NCBI GenBank assembly: GCA_963978905.1
Contig: OZ022261.1
Location: forward strand, 18,709,582 to 18,773,581
DNA from: Trichostrongylus colubriformis
Taxonomy: Eukaryota; Nematoda; Chromadorea; Rhabditida; Trichostrongylidae
Reading direction: 5' to 3'
Length of the DNA: 64,000 bases
Shown: piece by piece, positions 36,101 to 48,100 of the stretch
Position numbering within the stretch: the first letter of the stretch is position 1
Layout of the letters: each line of letters opens with the position of its first letter
The notes under the pieces: generated by a model
Database searches by the model: none
What the model saw: only the letters and a program-made list of their open reading frames with translations
What the model was told of the DNA's origin: nothing
Position numbers and translations under genes: made by a program

Positions 36101-39100
36101 AAGTGGTTCTCATAGCTCCCAAGGACCTAGCTATACTACTCCACTCGCACCAGGCTATTCTCAGCTTTGTTGCCTCATCGCGCTAATTGTAAAGCTCCTC
36201 ACGCTCCGCCTTCAAAAACACCGCGAAATTGCACAGGGGCCTCTCACACGGCGCTCTTCACCGAAAGCCCCAACTATCAGGTGTTGATGGATAAAGGAAT
36301 CTCACGGATAGAATCTTAAGAGCGACAATCGAACCCGAAGTAGAGATTACCTGAAAATCTTCTGACGTCTTTCCTTCGACAGTCCCGACTTCAAGTCCTC
36401 GTTTGATAAAAGATAGTGAGCAGGATTCGATGAAAATCCAACAAGTAAATCAATTTCACGAAATAATGAGCCATACTGAGAGGAGAAAGAAATCCGTGGC
36501 GAGTTCGGAATCAACTAAAAATAAGTATGTCATGATCGTTATAGGAATCCATGTTTCTCAGAAATCGCTCGTATGTGCCCGCAACGTGACAGTTGGCAGC
36601 TTTAGAACTAAAATTTTATGTTATCTTGATCCCAGCTGTTTCATTCTTCATATACCCCTTGCTGTATGAGATCTGAGATAATTGCAGCTACAAAGTGCTC
36701 CAGCATAGAATTTCGAACGCCTTCTACCGTGCAGCAGTACATTCAAATTGAGTCAGGTGAACGTGAATGGGACGGCATCGCACGCGGTCAGTTCGCAATA
36801 TAACCAGCGAGACGCTTGTCGCGTATGGGAACGAAACTCGCGAGTGTCCTTGTCGCGGAACGCGACTGTCCCTGTGGGCGCACCGCGCGCCCGGCCCCGC
36901 CCCCAGTCCGTGGCTCTATAAAAGGGGTCGCCTCTGCCAGTCGGTGCTTACACACTTTCCCCCCGGGAGGAGAGGGCACCGGGCTATGGCTGCTAGGATG
37001 CCAGGCTGGACTGTAGAGGGTAAGAGCTTGTCTCTTACGCTCTGCAGGCCGACATGGACGCGGTGCGGTCGGGCGGACCGCGGCCGGCTTGGTTGAGCGC
37101 TGGCATGCCCACGTCCGTTACACCCGAGGACGTGGACGGCTGCAGGCGGGGTAGATAGCCTGCAGGGTGCAGGAAGTTACCGCAGTTACCGCTGATATTC
37201 CAATAGTTGACCCTTGGGGGGACGAGGCACGGTCGGACCTGAGTCCAGGCAGGAAGATGAGAGTAGGGCGACTATTGTGGATATTGTGTACATAATAAAT
37301 ATGGATGCTGTAATCCTTGTACTTGCTGTTGTATTAAGGGCAATAATAGGCAGAAGTGGGAGAGTTGATGCCTCCGGGAAGCGGCGGCCATACTGTGGGG
37401 AAAGCAGTATGGTTCCTGGGGAAGCCCATGGGAGCAGTGACAACCCGCAGGTATAGCAACCGGGTGGCGTAGAGTCCGGAGACCCGCAGCCACGATGCTG
37501 TTGCGCTAGCGGTTAGGAGGGCAACCGCCCGACGAGCCGCAACATGGTGCAATCGGACCGTGGATTCGGGCCCGTCTGTTGTGCATCACAACAGGGTCCC
37601 AGGAGAGGATGGCCTACCACTTAGGGTCTCGTCCACTGTTCCGTGGGTCGGGATGAATATCGCGGAGTACCAGACCTTTGAGGGGCACCCGGGTTTCCCC
37701 GCCCTCACTACCTCGGGTGCATATCCCAAATTCTGGCTTAGCCAACCCCTTCTGGTATGGATTCCACACCGGGATGTTAAGCGCTGGCCGAAGAGGAGGG
37801 GGCATTTAGTCCGTAGGACTGTGGCAACCTGCCGACTTGTGCCTCCAATGGCCATTCCTCTTCGTACGGTGCGAAGCCCGGGTTAGGGGTGCGACCCTGA
37901 TCGCATTCCTCCTAGTAAGGAGTCACCTGGCTACGGTACTGGAATGGGCCGGTAAGCATTGGGCTGTTAGGGGCGGCCAGTACTGGGCTACTAGAGTCAG
38001 GGGACCTAGTAGTTAGGGGGTGCTCCAATAGGACTCGGTGTTGGATGGCCAGGGCGGCTGCCAGCATCATGCCCTGTACAGAGGGGTACAGCTGCATAAA
38101 AGAGGACCTATTGCAGGGCTCTTCCCGAAGCGCGCTGTCCGCTGGTATGGGAGGCCACCGGACGGGGGGAGCAGCTCCGCGCCATTGCAGGGGCATGGCA
38201 ACTAGGACTGAATGGGCACGGCGTTACTTTTACATTTGGTTTCCATCTCAGTAAGGGGCCATAGAAGGGTCTGGTACATCCGTATTCATCCCAGGTGAGC
38301 GTTTCTCAAGGTATTTGTCTCTAAATCCATTTCAGGACAAAACAACCACTTTTCCTATTCATCTACTCATCACAGCACCTACAGCAATACAGCACCAGTT
38401 GGTAAGTATTTTACCTTCTTTTCCGCTTATTGTACATGTTTACAATGTTTTTCGTTGCCCTATGGGTGTCTCCTCCTCCCAGCTTGGTTCCGTCATTTTT
38501 CATAGTGTTAATGCTGTTATTTGTTTTCGCGTCTCATCTCTCTCATGTATTCCTCCTTTCTTCCTCAATACCCCTTTTTTTCTTCCAAATCCCCTTTTTT
38601 TTTCCTCTTTCCTTTCTTTTCGGATCCATTTTTGCTTATTTTTGTCGAGTTCCTCCGATTTCGATCGATAGTTCCGTTTACATCTTCCCCTTGCTCGACA
38701 TCGATCGAATCCGGTGAAAATCGACGCCGTTCCCAACTCTCGCTGCGCTTTCCCACGCTCGCGCCGGGGAAAGAGCAGAGAGAGCACACATATGCATGAG
38801 AGAGCGCAGTTAGCGCCATGGGAAAGTCACACGCTATCGATTGTGCCTTGCATAGCACTCCCGTGTGACGTCATGAGAGCGCCGCTGTCGGCAACTCAAT
38901 CGATAACGTGCTGACGTATTGATTGTTTTCGTGTCACCATATACATCGCGCTTCGCCGTGACATTTCTACCCTAAGCCATCATGACAGCTTCGATTGATT
39001 TCGACATCTTCAAGCAAGAACTGGCACCAGCGATTCGCGAACTTCAGAACGCGAGCTCCACCGTCGATTTGCAGCTCCTTGAGGAGCTCCACTTCGACGA

Positions 39101-42100
39101 TGAAGATCGCGACGATTTGTCATATAAGGCACTCGTGGCAACCAGGCAACGCAACCTTTTGGTTGCGCAGGCCCAGCTTTCACGAGCGCTTCATGAGACG
39201 CAGCAGTACTGGGATTCAGTACTGCGGAGCACTGATCGGTTGGACGATGAGGCGCAACGCCGCAACCTCTATGAACAAGCCCTTCTCCATTGGCAGAGCC
39301 AAGGAGGGGATCAAGTTCAAAGGGAGGCTAAGAGCCTCGCCGACCAAATCGACGTCGCTCTTCAACTATTACCGCAGACGTATACGCCGCATTCACCGCA
39401 AGTTGCTGATCATCAACCCATGACGCCTACACAGCTTTCGCAGTGTAGGTCGGGACTGGTGACACCAGTTGCTTCAACGGCTATCAACAAGAATTCCGAC
39501 GGCAATAGCCGCTGGAACGACAAGTTGAAAACCGTCGAACATTTACCGCCAACATTTCCGCATGCTCAAGTCTACTCCGACGAAGGAATTCGTCAGGGAC
39601 AACATGAGCCTTTACCGCAAGAACAATTTGTTCGCCTACCGAAGTTCGACCTGCCCATGTTTGCAGGCGACATCGATAGGTTCCCCGAATTTTGGGACGC
39701 CTTTCATTCGGCTGTGCATGCCAATCCCACTATTTCACCGGTCGTCAAATTCCATCACCTGAGAAGTCTTCTCAAGGGCGACGCACAGGCTGTCGTAGCG
39801 GGGTATGACATAACGCAGTCGAACTACGAGCTTGCCATTAAAACATTACAGGAAACCTACTATAGGCCTCAACTAATCCGCACTCAACTCAGTGCGCGAT
39901 TACAAACTATGAGACCTGCAGGTACGTCACCGCTCCATCAAAGGACTACACTCGCGCAGATAAGGTCCCTGTGGCTTCAACTTGAAAAACTTGGAGACCA
40001 TGAGGACAATATCTTCGTGATGCGTCTTATTCGCCAGAAGTTTCCTCAACGCACGTTAGAGCATCTCGGTACGATCGAAACGGCGGATCCTACCCCATGG
40101 AAAGTTCCACAGCTTCTATCGGGTTTAGATCGCGCCATTAAGACGTTCGAGACCATCGCGGATACCGCAGAGCAAACCCATGCCGACATACATACTCTAG
40201 CTCTGCGCACCGAGAAAGAAGCACGAACTCCCAACCGAGAGTCATCGCGCTCCTGTCGTCATCGTTGTTGCACTCGGTCACAGACACCTACACGGCGAAC
40301 TATGAGACCTTGTTCGCGACATGCATGTGTATTCTGCAATCGGTTTGGCCATGCCGCTGCAGATTGCCACCTCGTCACAGAGAGAGAAGCTCGCGCAATA
40401 GTCGTAGCTGAAGAAAATCTCTGCCGTCAATGCTTCGCGCCTGGACATACTGCTTCGCAGTGCGACAGCCCACCTTGTCAGCTCTGCAGGCGTGATCATC
40501 ATGTCACTCTTTGCTCACGCTTTAGCTATCGCTCCACTTCTCGTTCACCATCAGCACCTCCGAGAAGAGCGACTCGAGAAGTCTCCTTCTGTGAACCGAG
40601 TTCGTCCTCTCGTAAGGTTTCTTCACCTTATCCACGTCGGTCACGATCCTCTTCTAGAGAATCGCGACAGAACACTCTGACCGCAGACGTTCCTCAGCTA
40701 CCACACCGATCCCAATCAGAGAAATCCGAAGATACAGAGGATGAAGATTGTACTAAAGATTCTTGTTCCTCCGTAAATCATTTACTTTTTTCATCATCTG
40801 ACCCCTTCGGATTCGACCCATCTACTCACGGCCATCACTATTTCTAAATACCAAAGACTACATTACGCCGGCACTACTCCTCTTACCGCTACACTACGTT
40901 TTCACTTCTTCACCCTCTAGTTATCGTACAACATTCATCTGCCATGACTACCATCGACCGATGAATTTGTTCGTTCCGTACACTTTCGTGCTATCAGGAA
41001 CGCATACATCGATCGATCAGTCAGGCACCCCATCCCGCTTCAGTTACACATTTTTCAGGTATATCCACAGCCAACAAGCCAACATCAAAAAGGATGCAAC
41101 CTCCAAGGCAGGTGAAAAGAGCAGCAAGCAGGTAATCCCCCTCTTGATCAGTTTCATCATGTTATTGTATTTCTTGTTGTTCTCTTAGTATCTTTATCCT
41201 CCTTGTTATTGTAGTTGTTCACAGGCATATTATTTGTGTGTGTTTACTTCGTTCTCTTAGTATCTTTATCCTCCTTATTATTGTAGTTGTTCACAGGCAT
41301 ATTATTTGTGTGTGTTTATTTCGCTTAGTGTTGCATGGTTATTTTTCATCACCATAGTTATTTCGCGTTCACCTAGGTTTCATCATCATAGATTGCTGTA
41401 CAATATTTTTTTAATGTGTCACTCTCTCCTCATTTACCTAGGATTCCACCGTCTCACTTCTTACCTAATTTTTCATTCCTTCACCTTTTTTCCTCTTCCT
41501 TCCATTCCTTAGGTTTTCCCCCTTTTTCCAGTCTGCTCGTTTCACGCCTTGAGGCTGTTGTACCCTATTATCGGCTGCTGAGTGTTACGGTATGTCCCCT
41601 TCGAATCTATGAGATTGACTGCTGGGCAGCGGTCACCCGCGTTCCATGCTGTCATCCCATATCGATCGATGGCTATCATACATTCATACTTGTTATCGCT
41701 TGTCGATGGTTTATCCGCGTAGGGCTCATTCCTACATCATTGCGTTTTCGACCACTCACCCTATTAACTATTTTCTATTGTCGCTAAAGGAAGATACCAG
41801 CCTAAGAGAACCAAGACTTCGGCGCTGGCCAAGGATCAGCCTTCCACAGCTGTATCCCAGGTAAGGCAAATGTCGAATTCTGGTTCTATTACCGATGTAT
41901 TATTGTCTGCCCAGTCATCAGCCGTCGACCGTTCCGAAGAGCTTGCATCTTCGTGTGCGGACGACGATGATGAGCTGAACAAACTGCAGATCTTGGAGCT
42001 GAACGCGGAGCCTCAACCAGAGGAGACAAGTCAGTCTGTCCCTTTGGAGCCTCCACGGCCAGCCCCAAATCTTCAGTCAAATCAGCCGGCAGATCCTGTC

Positions 42101-45100
42101 ACCGCTGCAACTGCTCAGCAGCAACAATTACCGCAATACTCTACAAGAAGCATTTCAAAGACGCGACATTTCTACCAGACACGTCGGAACGTTGTTGGCA
42201 AGAGCCCCAGGTTTGAGCGCTTTCCTGACACGTTACCTACGTGCGCTAGAGATGGCACAAATGCTTGTTGTACTAAGTTACCGCAAGGAGAGTCAGAGGA
42301 GCAGTCCTTTATTAAGGGCATCCAACAAGCTCCTCCAGACCAACCTCCTGAGTCTCCAGTACCTTCACGCAGACTCTTCAGTGGTGGAGAGACAATTACT
42401 CTCAAGAGCTGCAACACCAGCAGACTCAACGTCTTGTTGATCAGCGGACAGCTCCAACGAGTAATTGGTCGCAACCCCCGACAGTGACTCCTCCACCGAA
42501 GAAGCAGTTCAAATCTGGAGGCTTGATAAGCCGTCAGCGCAGCCTTCGTCAGCGGCTTTACCGCCGCCGAAGCAAGCTGATTGGCATGGATTTCGAACTC
42601 CTAAGTTATCGGGAAAGAATGTGCGCTCAGAGCCTCAACTCGTTCTTCCGATTCCTCGGCCCCCACTTCTTGTCGTGCTCGGGAGGATGGACCTAGGTCC
42701 AGGAATCCTCGGTCGGGGAAGCGTGGTCGGGAACAGTCCAATGTAAGAACGACATTGAGTGAGCCTGAGCGCAGAAGTTAACGCTATGATGGAAGAAGCA
42801 TGTCTGATCTGTGTACCGAACAGACATGTAGAGGTGGACATCACAACCCCAGCTGTACGATTTTATGAGGACCTTGCAAGACACGTACGTCTCCGGTCCT
42901 GGTGAAATCCGTTCAGCCGAAAGGTCCTCGAGCTGCGGAGGTCCCAGTGGACAAGGAAGACGTTCGGAGGTCTTAGTCCATCTCCCAATGAGTTAGCGCG
43001 ACAGGCGGGTTACAGATCGGTCTCCCGTAGGCCTAGATCACGTACCCGTCCACCATATCCGAGTGGGCAAGGACCCTCTACAAGACAGAAGAGGACCTAG
43101 CCTAAGATAAATAGTTTCCGCATTTTTGTGTGACGTAGGGTTCCCGCTTTTGAACATTGTTGTTAAGGTGTTGATAAGTCACCGCTTTTGTTGTAGCCTT
43201 AGATGTTACCGCTTTTGGTGAATGCTGTGACAGACCCCCCTTTCAACCATGTAGTTTCATTCATAAGTCCTTTTTAGCTAATAACCAAGTAGTCAACAGT
43301 TGTAGTCATTTTAGCCAATCTCTGTAGTTATATAATCAATTATTTCAGGAAACCTTGTCTGTCATTAGCTTTAGGTCACCGCATTTCCCCTCTACTGCTA
43401 GAGTAGGAACCCAACAGCAGTCACCGCCGATATCCGACGCCAAGGAGGATCAACCAAAATGGGCAAGGACGATCAACTATGATGGGCAAGGACGGTCGGC
43501 AGAGATGGGCAAGGACAGTCAACTAAGATGGGCACGTGGCAGCAACATGGACGTCGATATTAGCACCAACAACAACAACAACGTCATCGTCGTCCTGTGG
43601 CTGTCGATAACAACAACGTCGTCGTCTAGTGGCTGTTGGTGGAGATGGTGGTGGAAGATGGATGCTGGCAGAAGGAGTTGGTCGGACTTGTGGTGGAAGC
43701 AGTGCTGGATGGCAAGGATTTCGGCAGTTCAATTATGTCTCTTTTTTCTGAGTGCCCTTAAGGCGCTCTTCCCTTCCTTTCTTTTTTGAGGCGCCCTTAA
43801 GGCACCTCGTATGTCATTTTTGTGTATTTGTTTTAGAGTGTCCTTAAGACACTCTTTCCCCCTTTTTTGCTGTGCTGTTGTGTTTTTACCCGTAGGAGTT
43901 GTTGTCGCTCATGTTGTAGTATATTTTTATGCACCCTTAAGGTGTTCCTTGCAGTGTCGGTTTTCTTTGGGCTGCCCTTAAGGCGCCCTATTTCTGTCAT
44001 GAGGTTTTCTGACTAGTAGGGACCTGCCACTAGGTAGCTCAACTGTAAGGGATGACCGTGCTGGCCCATGCCGTCTTGCATTTCATCAACAGGGGTTTTC
44101 AGGTTTCGGTCGGGCAATTACATCTGGGCCAGCTCTAGTCGGACGTCCGGTTCTCCCCAGGTGCAGTCGTTGCGCACCCCGGAGCCATTCCTTTTCGCTC
44201 TCGGGAGTGTCGCGGAACGCGACTGTCCCTGTGGGCGCACCGCGCGCCCGGCCCCGCCCCCAGTCCGTGGCTCTATAAAAGGGGTCGCCTCTGCCAGTCG
44301 GTGCTTACACACTTTCCCCCCGGGAGGAGAGGGCACCGGGCTATGGCTGCTAGGATGCCAGGCTGGACTGTAGAGGGTAAGAGCTTGTCTCTTACGCTCT
44401 GCAGGCCGACATGGACGCGGTGCGGTCGGGCGGACCGCGGCCGGCTTGGTTGAGCGCTGGCATGCCCACGTCCGTTACACCCGAGGACGTGGACGGCTGC
44501 AGGCGGGGTAGATAGCCTGCAGGGTGCAGGAAGTTACCGCAGTTACCGCTGATATTCCAATAGTTGACCCTTGGGGGGACGAGGCACGGTCGGACCTGAG
44601 TCCAGGCAGGAAGATGAGAGTAGGGCGACTATTGTGGATATTGTGTACATAATAAATATGGATGCTGTAATCCTTGTACTTGCTGTTGTATTAAGGGCAA
44701 TAGCCTCCGGGAAGCGGCGGCCATACTGTGGGGAAAGCAGTATGGTTCCTGGGGAAGCCCATGGGAGCAGTGACAACCCGCAGGTATAGCAACCGGGTGG
44801 CGTAGAGTCCGGAGACCCGCAGCCACGATGCTGTTGCGCTAGCGGTTAGGAGGGCAACCGCCCGACGAGCCGCAACAGTCCTGCCGCACACCCGATAAGA
44901 CTTAAAGGAATCTTCCACGGAAAGTGAGATGTTCTGTTACCCATAAATTTATGTTGTATTTGCCTAATGTGGACCGCAAGCAAAGTTTCACGCGAAAAAA
45001 TGTGGATCCGGCTACGTTAGAGCCTTACAAAACCTCGGCCGGATGGGCGAGATCTCCGACCAAGTCCCCACCCGACGTCTGCCGCGGTCGGAGACGCATT

Positions 45101-48100
45101 GTAGGAGCAGGAAGTTTCGTAAAAGTGACACTATTCGCTCCCAACCGAGGCGGAGGGGCTTTTACTTGGAGGCCCCGCCCGGCCAAAATATTGAGGAGGT
45201 GCATCCTACCCAAATTCTCACTTTTTCGCGTGAAACCTTGCATGCGGCTCTTGTTAGGCAAATGCAACAAAAATACATGACTAACAAAGAAACTTATTTT
45301 TCCGTGGACTATTCTTTTATGTAACGCGGCTGCGATAATTTTTGCGGTGATTTGAGTAGTAGTAACTGTACGATTTCGTGACCGAGAAAGTTCGAATAGC
45401 AGACATATCATTGTGTAAATTGTGACCATACCTGCCCATCAACTATGGGAGCAAAGCCACTGAGGAATGTCGGTATAGTAATAGCTTGCACTGCTTTTGT
45501 TACATTGTCAGCAGGATGATCTTGCATGCAACGTAGTGTTGTGTCAGCATTATCGTTGAATGTAGACGATCGATTCCGCGATAAACACTAAACTGATTGT
45601 ATTAAGTCGACAAAGTCGTTGAGATACTCTAACAGTGCTGTTTGACACCATCGTAAAAATGCCTTTACCCCTAAATTTTCAGCGACTTGCGCAAAGTATT
45701 GTTGCGGATTATGAGCCATGGCCCATGGAGCAAGTGCTGTACCGTCGAGAAGAATTGCCCGTCTGAACAGACGGCGACCAGGCTGTGTTAATGGAGAAGC
45801 CATCAACAACGACACCAACGAGGCACCCGAGCCCCATCCTGAAAAGAACCTTATTTAATTGTGAAGATTATCTTAATATCTAGCTGCCTTCCCATCGCCT
45901 TCACCTTAGTTGATCGCTTTTGATAAAACTAAAGATATTGTGCAATGTTAACAACCAACGACTATAGGTGAAGTAGCGTAATGGTGATCATATATCATCG
46001 ACCATCATTTGTGTCGCCTCTCTTGTAAGGCTAGAACGAGGTTCGCCAGTGAGGCTCGCAATGGATGGCGTAAATCTTCCCACATGTTCGATCTTCTCAT
46101 TGTTTTCAGATTAGTTCATGGTATCTAGAACTACTACGTGATTGATAAAAAGAAATTTCGCAGTTGCCGCATGGAGCCAGCGAGCTGGTTCGTTACTGAT
46201 AAGAGAGGTGGTGCCGCTCCGTCACCTTGCTAGCCATTGGCGCGGCCAAAACGCTCCAATCAGTCAGAGAGCATGAAATGGTTCTTGGGTAATTTCAGTC
46301 TGATTTTAAATTTTTGAAAGGCGGAGGTGGTGTAGTGACAGGTGACGCGCACTCCACTCTCATGGTGCGGGGACCAAATCCCTCATCAACGCCCGCCCAA
46401 GCCAACCAGCCCTTCCATCCATTCAGGGTGATAAACTGGCACTAGACTTGACCGCAAGTCATCGTATAGGCCACATCACATTCACCAACCACCACGATTC
46501 TGAATGACTAGAATTAACGCCAAAATCTTTATCCTCTGACTTTTATGATTTTTCAAAATTCAACCCGGCACGCAATAGGAAGTACTCCGAAAATAGCGAA
46601 CCGATGCAGCAATAGACCCAATTAAATAAGCCAGTCCCATCTTTCATTTGCGTCACCTCCTATTGAGATGACATATTCGAGGAATACATTTGTATGTGCA
46701 AATTCACGCAAAAGCTGCTGAGAGTTGTCTTCGAAGAAAACGAATGGAGTTCCATGTCAAATTATCGGGCCGGTCAAAAAGCACCCTCCGCTCCGGTGGC
46801 CTACAATTTCTAATGCCACAACTATGTTTAAACACAAAACGAAGCAAAAACGCTTAGATTCGGCACACTTTTCTCAGCGATCATTGCTCAAATGTAATCG
46901 TCACAGCGAAAAACTGCTTCCTCAAAATCCGAGAATTGTCGAATGGGGTCTTTGACGTCATTTTGTTCTTGAACTATCTTTCTTTTAGACTTGCTTCAAA
47001 AATGAAAAAAAGAAGACTTACATTTGCATTTATTCATACTGTTTCCTTAATAACTCACGTATCGATGGATATGTCATCGCGGTCAATTTTCGGACATGGC
47101 CTACCGGGTGTGTACAAAGTGGTACGAATGGAAATTTTCGCACATATGGTGCGAACCCTTCGCACCTATGGTGCGAGGAAACAATTACGAGATGGGTGAA
47201 TCAAGAGGTCATCTGTTGCCCATAACTTACATTAACAGCAAGTGAGGTCAAGTAATTAAGGAATTAATTGAATACAAAAGTTAAGTATCAAAATGGAAGA
47301 AGGGGATGAATGATTTCAGTAATTAATTTTGATGTTAGTAATAATGTCAATTTAATAATAATTTATTGACTGATCTACAATTACGGAAAATGCATGTGAC
47401 CATAGAATGTCAAAGTTCTGAAACACTGCAACCAGAATATTACTTTCAAAAATGTAAAGCATAAAACAAAGAGAGTTAAAAAATTGATCCCAATATTATA
47501 CAGCTCCAGCCATACCTGCCTCTTTGCACACTGCGCCTGCACCACCATACAATCCAGTAAATGCTCCACCTCAACAATCCAATCCGTCACCTGCATTTCC
47601 ATATTTATAACCTCTACCTTGCCTCCAGCTTTCGGATATGTACCTACATCTTCGTACTACGTAGGACCTACACCACCTGAGCAAAGCTATCGATAACACC
47701 CATCTTTTTGCAGGAGACAAGGAATTCTAACAGGGGTCGATCACCCTCCACTGGGTAACTTGATTGATGTTTTGACAAAGCTGAACTACAAAGCCCGTGC
47801 TGCCCTGACGAGACTCAGAGATGTGAATTCTTGAGACTAATAATTTCTCTTTTGACTAGGAGCCTCGCTCAGCCTCACTTCGTTTTAGCATCCAGAAAAC
47901 GCGAGATCACTTCGCAGAGAACATATGAAAAGAAAGGAAAAAATAACTGAAGAAATGACCAAGTATGATGCATTCCAGTAAATTTTTAGGGTAGCCCCCT
48001 TTTACCTACTAATAAATGCAAATTTAAAGATTTAACAACCTTTACCAACGAGATCCTACGCGCCAGCAAATTGAAATTTATTGTAAGAAGATGTCAAGAT

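Larger units (their letters stand above)
36851..44877 (+). mobile_element. Pol-less BEL/Pao-type LTR retrotransposon (8.0 kb, very young)
   Basis: Two LTRs (36851-37544 and 44208-44877) start TG, end CA, and look identical except for a 24-bp segment present only in the 5' LTR. The 5-bp duplication GTCCT lies on both sides (36846-36850 and 44878-44882). A primer-binding-like TGGTGC directly abuts the 5' LTR. The 6.66-kb interior holds an intact 621-aa gag and a degraded second open frame. I find no protease, reverse transcriptase, RNase H or integrase motif in any frame. It is antisense to neuroligin, in the intron between the exons at 36351-36514 and 45432-45587. It would need pol from another BEL/Pao element to move. 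Confidence 0.88.

Noticed and set aside
36767..37096. Open frames of 60-110 aa inside both LTRs
   Set aside because: GC-rich LTR sequence gives overlapping frames on both strands; none precedes gag in a plausible way.
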